From NCBI GenBank assembly GCA_964577835.1, contig CAZOBN010000080.1, positions 1-14,639 on the forward strand: DNA of 14,639 bases, given 5' to 3'. The notes below the pieces were generated by a model. It saw only the letters and a program-made list of their open reading frames with translations, was not told where the DNA came from and did no database searches. The stretch is from CAVVYA01 sp964577835 (GTDB taxonomy: Bacteria; Pseudomonadota; Alphaproteobacteria; SMXQ01). Positions 1 to 5,604 of the stretch are shown here, one piece after another. Within the stretch, counting starts at the first letter, position 1; every line of letters starts with the position of its first letter. The translations under genes and the position numbers were made by a program.

Positions 1-174
1 AAGGGCGACAAGGGCACCCGCTTCGTGCATACCCTCAACGGCTCGGGCCTCGCGGTCGGCCGCACCCTGATCGCCGTGCTGGAGAACTACCAGCAAGCCG
101 ACGGCAGCGTGATCGTGCCCGAGGTGCTGCGTCCCTATATGGGCGGACTCTCCGTCATCACCCGTCAGTCCTGA
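1..174 (+). CDS. serS: Seryl-tRNA synthetase, C-terminal end (partial)
   Basis: The window opens inside this gene; 57 codons and a TGA stop at 172-174 are visible. The reading begins KGDKGTRFVHTLNGSGLAVG and includes ENYQQADGSVIVPEVLRPYMGG. This is the motif 3 region and C-terminus of class II seryl-tRNA synthetase, with the motif-3 arginine in GRTLIA and the typical VPEVLRPYMGG ending. The enzyme charges tRNA-Ser (and tRNA-Sec where present) with serine in the cytosol. surE starts 14 bases after the stop on the same strand, so the two are probably co-transcribed. The N-terminal coiled-coil arm and most of the catalytic domain lie outside the window. Confidence 0.95.
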   Translation, partial: KGDKGTRFVHTLNGSGLAVGRTLIAVLENYQQADGSVIVPEVLRPYMGGLSVITRQS

Positions 175-188
175 TCGGAAGACCCCGC

Positions 189-1073
189 ATGGCTCGCCAA
201 CCCAAGAGCAAAACCAAAAGCGCTGCCAAGAGCACGGCGAAAGGGCGCGCGCCACGCAAGGCGCCTGCCCCTAGCACAAGCGGGACCAAGATCGCCACCA
301 CGGCGGCGGGCGCCAAGAAAACGCGCATCCTGATCGCCAACGACGATGGCATATTCGCGCCGGGCATCGAGGTGCTGGAGCGCATCGCCAAACAGATTTC
401 TGACGACGTGTGGATCGTCGCACCGGAGATCGAGCAGAGCGGCGCCAGTCATTCGCTTACCGTGCGCACGCCGGTGCGCATCCGCAAGCTCGGCGAGCGC
501 CGCTTTGCCGTCAGCGGCACGCCGACCGACTGCGTGCTGCTCGGCGTGCTGCAGGTCCTCAAGGATGAGCCGCCCGACCTGGTGCTTTCCGGCGTCAACG
601 GCGGCGGCAATCTCGCCGAGGACATCCAGCACTCCGGCACGGTGGCCGCAGCGTCGATGGGTGCCGCGCTCGGCATTCCCGCCATTGCCTTCAGCCAGAA
701 CTTTCCAATGGGCGCTCCGCTCGACTTTTCCAGCGCCCTGCATTACGGACCTGGGTTGATCCGCAAGCTGATGGCCGCGCCGTGGCGGCGCGACACCGTG
801 GTCAACATCAACTTCCCGGATCGGCCGGCCGATGCCATTACGGGAATCGCGGTGACCTGCCAGGGGCGCCGCCGCATCAAGGAACATATCACCGAGTCGG
901 TCGATCCGTTCGGCCGGCCGTATTACTGGATTGGCGCGCCGCGCAAGGAGCAGGAGCTTCACAAGGACAGCGACATCTCGGCGGTCATGCGGGGCCATAT
1001 CTCGGTCACGCCGCTCGACCTCGACTTGACCAAAAGCGGCATGCTGCGGGATTTGAGAAAGCTCTTCCCATGA
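189..1073 (+). CDS. surE: 5'/3'-nucleotidase SurE with a basic N-terminal extension
   Basis: SurE is a metal-dependent survival-protein phosphatase that dephosphorylates nucleoside monophosphates and some polyphosphates. The family signature is clear: ILIANDDGIFAPG (metal ligands D52, D53), QSGASHSLT (S84) and SGVNGGGN (N137), followed by HSGTVAAA and a C-terminal ISVTPLDLDLT. At 294 residues it is about 40 longer than the usual ~250. The excess is an N-terminal tail of about 45 residues, rich in Lys, Ala and Ser, before the first beta strand. No in-frame ATG, GTG or TTG lies between 189 and the conserved core, and GGAAG at 177-181 sits 7 bases before ATG 189, so the long start is the only plausible one. 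It is followed by pcm and an nlpD-like gene, a widely conserved stress/repair linkage. Confidence 0.95.
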   Translation: MARQPKSKTKSAAKSTAKGRAPRKAPAPSTSGTKIATTAAGAKKTRILIANDDGIFAPGIEVLERIAKQISDDVWIVAPEIEQSGASHSLTVRTPVRIRKLGERRFAVSGTPTDCVLLGVLQVLKDEPPDLVLSGVNGGGNLAEDIQHSGTVAAASMGAALGIPAIAFSQNFPMGAPLDFSSALHYGPGLIRKLMAAPWRRDTVVNINFPDRPADAITGIAVTCQGRRRIKEHITESVDPFGRPYYWIGAPRKEQELHKDSDISAVMRGHISVTPLDLDLTKSGMLRDLRKLFP

Positions 1074-1112
1074 AGAAGCGCTTCGTATGAGGAAGCTCTG
1101 GCCATGAAGAAG
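1053..1112 (+). repeat. Tandem duplication of the pcm translation-start region with a 6-codon mini-ORF
   Basis: Positions 1053-1078 and 1087-1112 match at 22 of 26 bases with a 34-base offset. Each copy holds a purine-rich ribosome site, 8 bases of spacing, and ATGAAGAAG. The first ATG (1070) overlaps the surE stop as ATGA and encodes MKKRFV before a TGA ending at 1090. The second ATG (1104) opens pcm. Because 34 is not a multiple of three, the first start is out of frame with pcm. The mini-ORF could couple surE and pcm translation, or may simply be a relic. Confidence 0.7.
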
Positions 1113-1763
1113 TCCGCGGCGTCCGGGGAGCCGCGCATCCTGCGTCTGATCATGGAATTGCGGCGGCTCGGCGTCACCGACGCGGCCGTGCTGGGCGCCA
1201 TCGAACGCGTGCCGCGCGAGCTGTTCGTGCCCGAGCAGTTCCTCGATCAGGCTTACGAGAACATCGCGCTGCCGATCGGCGAGGGCCAGACCATCAGCCA
1301 GCCGCTCATCGTCGGGCTGATGAGCCAGGCGCTCGAGGTCACCGACCGCATGAAGGCGCTCGAGGTCGGCACCGGCTCGGGCTATCAGACCGCGGTGCTG
1401 TCCTGGCTATGCCGCCGCGTCTATACCATCGAGCGGCACAAGGCCTTCCTCAAGCCGACCGAGGAGCGATTCCGCAAGCTCGGCCTGACCAACGTCACCG
1501 CCATTGTCGCCGACGGCTCGCGCGGCTGGCCGGAGCAGGCGCCGTTCGATCGCATCATCGTCACCGCCGCGGCGCGCAAGATCCCCGAAACTCTGATGGC
1601 GCAGCTCGCGGTCGGCGGCACCATGGTCATTCCGGTGGGCGACCGCGCCTCGGAGCAATATGTCATGCGCGTGCGCCGCACGGGCGACGCCGACTATCAA
1701 ACCGAGCAGCTCTGGCCGGTGCGGTTCGTGCCGCTGGTCAGCGAAACGAACGGCGACAGCTAG
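1104..1763 (+). CDS. pcm: Protein-L-isoaspartate O-methyltransferase
   Basis: This 219-residue cytosolic enzyme transfers methyl from SAM to L-isoaspartyl residues, starting the repair of damaged proteins. The family marks are GEGQTISQPLIVGLM near residues 54-68 (substrate side), the SAM-binding loop EVGTGSGYQTAVL near 88-100, and the late FDRIIVTAAA and GGTMVIPVGD segments. Length is typical for the family. The start is set by GAGGAAG at 1089-1095, 8 bases before ATG 1104. The gene lies 30 bases after surE and very likely shares its transcript; the surE-pcm-nlpD order is known from many proteobacteria. Confidence 0.96.
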   Translation: MKKSAASGEPRILRLIMELRRLGVTDAAVLGAIERVPRELFVPEQFLDQAYENIALPIGEGQTISQPLIVGLMSQALEVTDRMKALEVGTGSGYQTAVLSWLCRRVYTIERHKAFLKPTEERFRKLGLTNVTAIVADGSRGWPEQAPFDRIIVTAAARKIPETLMAQLAVGGTMVIPVGDRASEQYVMRVRRTGDADYQTEQLWPVRFVPLVSETNGDS

Positions 1764-1794
1764 CGGTCGCCGTCGCCTGCCGTCTCATGTTCGG

Positions 1795-1824
1795 TTGCGG
1801 CGCAGCGTGTCCTTGCCTTACAGT
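1795..1824 (+). promoter_or_regulatory. Possible sigma70-type promoter before the nlpD-like gene
   Basis: TTGCGG at 1795-1800 and TACAGT at 1819-1824 are separated by 18 bases, downstream of the pcm stop. They would give a start near 1831 and a leader of about 65 bases before ATG 1896. The match is modest, and read-through from pcm is equally possible. Confidence 0.25.
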
Positions 1825-1895
1825 CGCGCCTCATGGTGTGCCGAAAGGCTTTCGTCGAGTCGCGGGCGGTTGGTGAGGGGACCCCGTTGCAGGGG

Positions 1896-3014
1896 ATGGT
1901 TCCGTTTTCACGTCTGGTGCGGTTGGGACTGGGGGCGAGCCTGTTGGCTGCCGTGGCATTGACCGCCTGTGTCCGCCAGGGTCCGCCGGCCCCGCTCGAC
2001 GACCGCGGCGCTCTGTTTTTCGGCCGCGGCACCGCCATTCCCGTGGCGCGGCCGGCGTCCGAGCAGCCCCGGCAATCGGTCGCCGGCGGCACGCGCAAGC
2101 CCCTCGTCACCACGCCGGGCATGGTCACGGTGCAGCCGGGCGACACGCTCTACGGCATCTCGCGCCAGAACAACGTGCCGATCCGCGCCATCATCAACGC
2201 CAACAACCTGCAGCCGCCCTACAACCTGGCCGTCGGCAGGCCTCTCGTCCTGCCGCGCCAGCCCTACCACCGCGTGGCACCAGGCGAAACCGTCGTCAGC
2301 ATCGCGCGGGCTTATGGCGTCAGCACCCAGGACCTGGTGCGCACCAACGGCATCGAGCAGCCCTACCTGATCTATGTCGGACAGCCGCTGCTCCTGCCGG
2401 TGACCACGCCGGGCACGGCGGTCGCCGCCGCACCGCCATCGGGCACGGCGCCGCCCGGCGTGACACCGCAGCCGGGCCCCGGCGACGCATCGCAAGCGCC
2501 ATCCGTTTCCGGCCAGCCGCCCGCCTCGGCCGAGGCGCTGACCTACGAGGGCCCGCCCGACACGGTCGCCTCGCTGCCGCCGCCGAGCGCGCCAGCCGAG
2601 GCGCCGATCGCCGCGCCTCCCGGCGCCTTCATCTGGCCGGTGCAAGGCCATGTGCTGTCCGGCTTCGGCGCCAAGCCGGGAGGGCTGGTCAACGAAGGCA
2701 TCAACATCGCGGCGCCGACCGGCACGCCGGTGCGCGCCTCCCAGGAGGGCACCATCGCCTATGCGGGCAACGAATTGCGCGGCTACGGCAACCTGCTGCT
2801 GGTGCGCCACGACAACGGCTGGATGACGGCCTATGCGCACAACAGCGAGTTGCTGGTCGGCCGCGGCGTTCGGGTCAAGCGCGGCCAGATCATCGCGCGG
2901 GTTGGCGCGAGCGGCAGCGTCGGCGAGCCGCAATTGCATTTCGAGCTGCGCCAGGGCACGCGTTCGGTCGATCCGACGCGCTACCTGTCGGGCCAGGGCA
3001 TCAGCAGCCGATAG
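1896..3014 (+). CDS. NlpD-like LysM/M23 lipoprotein, probably a non-catalytic amidase activator
   Basis: With the start at 1896 the product has 372 residues. A lipoprotein signal ends in the lipobox LTAC (Cys25), with Val next to the cysteine, which suggests outer-membrane sorting. Two LysM domains follow (about 77-120 and 124-168), then a Pro/Ala linker (169-244) and an M23/LytM domain (245-365). Active M23 enzymes have HxxxD and HxH zinc ligands. Here the first motif reads N266-E-G-I-N270 and the second Q346-L-H348, so three ligands are missing while H315 (AYAHN) remains. E. coli NlpD is degenerate in the same way and activates the AmiC amidase. By inference this protein binds septal peptidoglycan and activates a cell-separation amidase. 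An in-frame ATG at 1833 would push the signal peptide far from the N-terminus, so 1896 is preferred. The position after surE-pcm matches the nlpD locus. Confidence 0.85.
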   Translation: MVPFSRLVRLGLGASLLAAVALTACVRQGPPAPLDDRGALFFGRGTAIPVARPASEQPRQSVAGGTRKPLVTTPGMVTVQPGDTLYGISRQNNVPIRAIINANNLQPPYNLAVGRPLVLPRQPYHRVAPGETVVSIARAYGVSTQDLVRTNGIEQPYLIYVGQPLLLPVTTPGTAVAAAPPSGTAPPGVTPQPGPGDASQAPSVSGQPPASAEALTYEGPPDTVASLPPPSAPAEAPIAAPPGAFIWPVQGHVLSGFGAKPGGLVNEGINIAAPTGTPVRASQEGTIAYAGNELRGYGNLLLVRHDNGWMTAYAHNSELLVGRGVRVKRGQIIARVGASGSVGEPQLHFELRQGTRSVDPTRYLSGQGISSR

Positions 3015-3055
3015 AACTTCGCGGTTGAGCGGCTCTGAATCGGCGTTTGCGGCAA

Positions 3056-3107
3056 TGGACAATCGCCTCCGCCTGGCATATGCTGTGACATATGCCAGGC
3101 GGAGGCG
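3056..3107 (+). promoter_or_regulatory. vapBC promoter and 19-bp palindromic operator
   Basis: A perfect inverted repeat has arms 3064-3082 (CGCCTCCGCCTGGCATATG) and 3089-3107 around a 6-base centre. It overlaps a good promoter: TGGACA at 3056-3061, a 17-base spacer and TATGCT at 3079-3084. Transcription should start near 3091, so only the right arm, which contains the GGAGG ribosome site at 3101-3105, enters the mRNA. VapB-VapC complexes are known to repress their own promoter through inverted repeats; this is the evident candidate operator. It lacks a T-tract and is not a convincing terminator. Confidence 0.75.
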
Positions 3108-3112
3108 GCGCA

Positions 3113-3346
3113 ATGAGCCCCGAACGACATGTCAAGCTTTTCAAGAACGGCCGAAACCAGGCGGTGCGGATTCCCCGCGAGTTCGAACTTCCCGGCGAGG
3201 ACGCCATCATGCGCAAGGAAGGCGAACGGCTGATCATCGAACCCACACCGCCCAAATCCCTGCTGGCGGTGCTGGCAACCCTCGCGCCACTCGATGAGGA
3301 TTTTCCACCGATCGCGGAGTTGGCTCTCGATCCCGTCGATCTCTAA
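3113..3346 (+). CDS. vapB: VapB antitoxin, AbrB/MazE-type fold
   Basis: This 77-residue protein begins MSPERHVKLFKNGRNQAVRI, the swapped-hairpin AbrB/SpoVT DNA-binding fold found in VapB antitoxins. The C-terminal half (RLIIEPTPP through LDEDFPPI) is the usual flexible toxin-binding tail. The start at 3113 has GGAGG at 3101-3105 with 7-base spacing; an in-frame ATG at 3092 lies within a base of the predicted transcription start and inside the operator, so it is unlikely. The stop TAA overlaps the vapC start as TAATG, which implies tight translational coupling. It should neutralise VapC and repress the shared promoter through the palindrome at 3064-3107. Confidence 0.9.
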   Translation: MSPERHVKLFKNGRNQAVRIPREFELPGEDAIMRKEGERLIIEPTPPKSLLAVLATLAPLDEDFPPIAELALDPVDL

Positions 3347-3756
3347 TGCGTTATCTGCTCGACACCAACATCGTCTCGGACCTTGTCCGCAATCCACAGG
3401 GCCGGGTCATGCAACGCATTCGCGAGGTCGGCGAAGCGCAGGTCTGCACCAGCATCATCGTCGCGGCGGAATTACGCTACGGAGCCGCGAAAAAGGAATC
3501 GCCGCGACTCACGGCTCAGCTCGAAGCGGTGCTCGGCGCGCTCGACGTTCTGCTCTTCGAGGCGCCAGCCGACGCCGCCTATGGTCTGCTCCGCGCCCGC
3601 CTGGAACAGGCCGGTCAGCCGATCGGCGGCAACGCTCCGCTCATCGCCGCTCAAGCCGTCGCACTCGGCTATGCCATCGTCACCGACAACGAGCGGGAGT
3701 TCGCCCGGATCGACGGTCTTCCCCGCGAGAACTGGTTGCGGGAAGCCAGACCATGA
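3346..3756 (+). CDS. vapC: VapC toxin, PIN-domain ribonuclease with one catalytic acid replaced
   Basis: This 136-residue PIN-domain protein belongs to the VapC family, whose members cleave tRNA or rRNA until VapB blocks them. Visible acids are D6 (LLDTNIVSDL), E42 (AAELRYG) and D114 (VTDNEREFARI). The third canonical acid normally sits in an ND motif before LIAA. Here the text is IGGNAPLIAA, so residue 97 is Ala, encoded by GCT at 3634-3636, one base change from Asp GAT. The loss may weaken or abolish cleavage while keeping VapB binding. The rest is full length and open. A decayed copy at 5321-5563 shares the Ala codon. The gene starts on the vapB stop and ends with ATGA, overlapping the next remnant. 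Confidence 0.92.
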   Translation: MRYLLDTNIVSDLVRNPQGRVMQRIREVGEAQVCTSIIVAAELRYGAAKKESPRLTAQLEAVLGALDVLLFEAPADAAYGLLRARLEQAGQPIGGNAPLIAAQAVALGYAIVTDNEREFARIDGLPRENWLREARP

Positions 3757-3857
3757 TTTTTGAATCGGTCATTATTTGCCCGCACTGTGCCACCGCGAAG
3801 TCGGAAACGATGCCAACCGGAGCTGGGCCACAGCGTTTCCGGTCTCGTCCAGGGTGA
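3753..3857 (+). pseudogene. Remnant of a small GDCCVxC-type zinc-ribbon-like gene
   Basis: An ORF of 34 codons begins MIFESVIICPHCATAKSETM, starting on the vapC stop (ATGA). From memory, this matches the N-terminus of small proteins of about 65 residues annotated GDCCVxC-domain (seleno)proteins, which continue with a second CxxC and then RPKPGDCCVFC. Here the match stops after MPT; the middle is missing and the frame ends at TGA 3855-3857, after a faint trace of the RPKPGD segment (RSRPG). It is most likely a gene broken by an internal deletion. The first CPHC metal-binding pair is still present. The functional identity is tentative. Confidence 0.5.
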
Positions 3858-3957
3858 CGGCATCTCTTGGGAATTCGGCCGCAAGCGTGGGCCGAGCATC
3901 GGCATGTCATGACCGGCGCAAGCGAAGCGCACGGGACAGGATGAGGAGTGGGGCGCT

Positions 3958-4344
3958 ATGGATCAAGTGCAACTGGTGGCTCTAGCCGCGCGCCTCTTCG
4001 AGCGGATCGATACCGCTGTGCATGTCCGGCAACTCGGCGACCAGCTTGACAATTGGACGCCGGAGCCGGGCCGCTGCCACGACAACGTGGCAAGCTGGAT
4101 CAAGCTCAATCCGCACCACCGGCCCGTAAGAGGTTGGCTCCATGCGCCCTATCTCACGCCACCGGACATAGCCCGCTTCGTATCGCATTCCATCATCGAG
4201 ACCGAAGCCGGCGAGCGAATGGACATCACGTTGCCGTCCACCGGATGGGCGCATCCCTTCTTCCAGCATGAAGGCCCCGATGAGGAGTTTATGGAGCTTG
4301 TGCGCAACAACGGCACGCCCTGGCTCGACCACATCATTCGTTGA
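3958..4344 (+). CDS. Uncharacterised 128-residue protein with a possible Cys-His-Asp triad
   Basis: I do not recognise a named family. The ORF is well formed: GAGGAG at 3943-3948 lies 9 bases before ATG 3958, and there is no signal peptide or membrane helix. The core runs C40-H41-x-N43...W47...NPHHRPVRGW(51-60)...H77-S78-I-I...G85...D89-I-T. The spacing C, then VRGW, then HS, then a short turn and D(I/P)T resembles small bacterial proteins with a transglutaminase/papain-like Cys-His-Asp arrangement. C40, H77 and D89 would be the triad, but this is inference only. It stands alone between TA modules with its own ribosome site and could be a passenger gene or an unpaired effector. No antitoxin-like partner adjoins it. 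Confidence 0.6.
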   Translation: MDQVQLVALAARLFERIDTAVHVRQLGDQLDNWTPEPGRCHDNVASWIKLNPHHRPVRGWLHAPYLTPPDIARFVSHSIIETEAGERMDITLPSTGWAHPFFQHEGPDEEFMELVRNNGTPWLDHIIR

Positions 4345-4352
4345 ATCGTGGG

Positions 4353-4371
4353 AGCGCCGCAGCACGGCGCT
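4353..4371. repeat. 7-bp hairpin after the uncharacterised gene
   Basis: AGCGCCG and CGGCGCT flank a 5-base loop, starting 8 bases after the stop of the preceding gene. It could stall or protect the 3' end of that transcript. No T-run follows, so it is not called a terminator. Confidence 0.35.
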
Positions 4372-4374
4372 GGA

Positions 4375-4421
4375 TTGCCATTGGTGCTTGCCGTCATAGG
4401 CTCGCCAAGCACCAATGGCAA
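4375..4421. repeat. Perfect 16-bp inverted repeat in the TA island
   Basis: Arms TTGCCATTGGTGCTTG (4375-4390) and its exact complement (4406-4421) surround a 15-base spacer. No T-tract follows on either strand side that would make a standard terminator. It lies between the uncharacterised gene and the Gp49-type TA operon, next to two shorter inverted repeats. It may be a regulatory or transcript-stability element, or the scar of a lost small repeat element. Confidence 0.7.
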
Positions 4422-4424
4422 ATT

Positions 4425-4443
4425 GGGAAGCGGAGCGCTTCCC
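4425..4443. repeat. 7-bp hairpin upstream of the Gp49/XRE operon
   Basis: GGGAAGC and GCTTCCC flank a 5-base loop, directly after the 16-bp inverted repeat. Its role is unknown. With its neighbours it gives four inverted repeats packed into about 140 bases. Confidence 0.4.
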
Positions 4444-4462
4444 TTCGCGAAACCGAAACCGC

Positions 4463-4491
4463 TTGAAACTATGCTTGGACAGGCATAGTTT
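4463..4491 (+). promoter_or_regulatory. Probable promoter/operator of the Gp49-toxin/XRE operon
   Basis: A perfect 9-bp inverted repeat, AAACTATGC (4466-4474) and GCATAGTTT (4483-4491) with an 8-base centre, lies just before the ribosome site GAGGAGAGG at 4492-4500. TTGAAA at 4463-4468 and TAGTTT at 4486-4491 are 17 bases apart and could be the -35 and -10, though the -10 is weak and would place the start inside the ribosome site. XRE antitoxins of this class repress their own operon through such dyads, so this is the likely operator. Confidence 0.55.
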
Positions 4492-4509
4492 GAGGAGAGG
4501 TTCGAGGAC

Positions 4510-4908
4510 ATGGTGAAGCCGCCCAGCGAAGACCAGCCCAAGCCGGTGCGCTGGGTCGGCAGCAGCAAGGAAGACCTGAGCGACTTCCCGGAGGAGGTGC
4601 GGCGGCGGGTCGGCGGCGCCCTGTGGGAGGCGCAGATCGGTCGCAAGGCGCCCTATGCGAAGCCGCTGAAAGGATTCGGCGATGCCGGCGTGTTGGAGAT
4701 CGTGGACGACTTCGACGGCGACACCTTCCGTGCGGTCTACACCGTGCGCTTTGCCAAGGCGGTTTATGTGCTGCACGCCTTCCAGAAGAAATCCAAGCAC
4801 GGCGTCGCCACGCCCAAGGCCGAACTGGACCTGATCGACCAACGGCTCAAGCGAGCGAGAGAGGATTACGAGCAATGGTCAAAAAGCGAGAAACCGAAAT
4901 CCCAGTGA
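4510..4908 (+). CDS. Gp49/RelE-ParE superfamily toxin
   Basis: This 132-residue protein matches the phage-derived Gp49-like (DUF891) branch of RelE/HigB toxins, which cut mRNA on the ribosome in characterised members. The diagnostic stretch runs YAKPLKGFGDAGVLEI (49-64), DDFDGDTFRAVYTVRF (66-81) and VLHAFQKKSKHG (87-98), followed by TP.AE..L...RL...RE. The basic FQKKSK segment, R74 and Y77 are the usual active-site area. The C-terminus overlaps the downstream XRE gene by 34 bases, giving the toxin-first order of HigBA-like modules. The ribosome site GAGGAGAGG ends 9 bases before ATG 4510. Length is slightly above the usual ~110-120 because of a polar N-terminal tail. The frame is intact. Confidence 0.88.
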   Translation: MVKPPSEDQPKPVRWVGSSKEDLSDFPEEVRRRVGGALWEAQIGRKAPYAKPLKGFGDAGVLEIVDDFDGDTFRAVYTVRFAKAVYVLHAFQKKSKHGVATPKAELDLIDQRLKRAREDYEQWSKSEKPKSQ

Positions 4909-5225
4909 CGGCGGGCAGCGGCAACGTGTTCGCCGACATGGGGTTGCCAGAGCCCGATGAAGAGCTGACCAAGGCGCAGCTTGCGAGCCATATCCGGCAG
5001 GTCATCAAAGGTCAGCGTTTGACACAGGCTGCCGCCGCCGCGCTCATGGGCATCGATCAGCCGAAGGTGTCGGCCCTCCTCAACGGACGACTCGCGAACT
5101 TCTCCAGCGAGCGCCTGATGCGTCTGCTGACCGCGCTCGGCCAGGATGTGGACATCACGGTCAAGGCAAAGCCGCGCAATCGCGCGCATGGCCGCATCCG
5201 CGTCCTCGGCGAGGCGCATGCGTGA
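4875..5225 (+). CDS. XRE-family antitoxin (HTH_37 type)
   Basis: This 116-residue protein has NVFADMGLPEPDEELTKAQLA (17-37 region) followed by a helix-turn-helix, LTQAAAAALMGIDQPKVSAL (49-68), and the LNGRL...FSSERLMRLLTALGQDVDI segment to about 94. This is the standard antitoxin partner of Gp49-type toxins. The start at 4875 lies inside the toxin gene, so translation is probably coupled and one transcript carries both. It should bind and block the toxin and repress the operon at the 9-bp dyad upstream. The C-terminal tail (KPRNRAHGRIRVLGEAHA) is longer and more basic than the core requires. Confidence 0.88.
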   Translation: MVKKRETEIPVTAGSGNVFADMGLPEPDEELTKAQLASHIRQVIKGQRLTQAAAAALMGIDQPKVSALLNGRLANFSSERLMRLLTALGQDVDITVKAKPRNRAHGRIRVLGEAHA

Positions 5226-5320
5226 GGCGGCGCCGTGCTCACGAAAATTTCTGGCCGCCCCAAAGCGCCTGCTCACGTTAGCCGTCGCTGCCCCTCGTGG
5301 GCTGTAGTTCGCTCTAAGCG

Positions 5321-5563
5321 ACTGAAGGGATCGCCACGATTCGCGGCTCAGCTTGAAGCCGTGCTCGGCGCGCTCGACGTTCTGCCCTTCGAAGCGCCAG
5401 CCGATACCGCCTACGGTCTGCTCCGCGCCTGCCTTGAACAGGCCACGCTCCGCTCATCGCCGCTCAGGCAATCGCACTCGGCTATGCCATCGTCACCGAC
5501 AACGAGCGGGCGTTCGCCCGGATCGACGGTCTTCCCCGCGAGAACTGGTTGCGTGAAGCCTGA
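5321..5563 (+). pseudogene. Decayed second vapC: 5' truncated and frameshifted
   Basis: This stretch aligns closely with the last ~270 bases of vapC (from about codon 50 to the stop), including CTCGGCGCGCTCGACGTTCT and ATCGACGGTCTTCCCCGCGA. The first third, with D6 and E42, is absent. Between 5444 and 5445 a 19-base stretch present in vapC (3611-3629) is missing, which shifts the frame, so no functional PIN protein can be made. The shared GCT at 5447-5449 corresponds to Ala97 of the intact copy, so that change predates the split or was spread by gene conversion. The 95 bases before it (5226-5320) show nothing recognisable. Confidence 0.88.
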
Positions 5564-5604
5564 CGCCATTTGGGAATTGAGGAGATCGGCATGGGAGTTC
5601 CGCG

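Noticed and set aside
165..998. Long minus-strand ORF opposite surE
   Set aside because: It mirrors the third-position GC bias of surE, has no recognisable domain, and its product is the low-complexity Arg/Ala/Gly type typical of antisense frames in GC-rich DNA.
3064..3107. 19-bp palindrome as a terminator for the nlpD-like gene
   Set aside because: There is no T-run after either arm, and it coincides with a promoter and ribosome site, so an operator explains it better.
1908..3113. 401-codon minus-strand ORF opposite the nlpD-like gene
   Set aside because: It is antisense to a well-supported lipoprotein with LysM and M23 domains. The composition is that of a shadow frame, with no motif.
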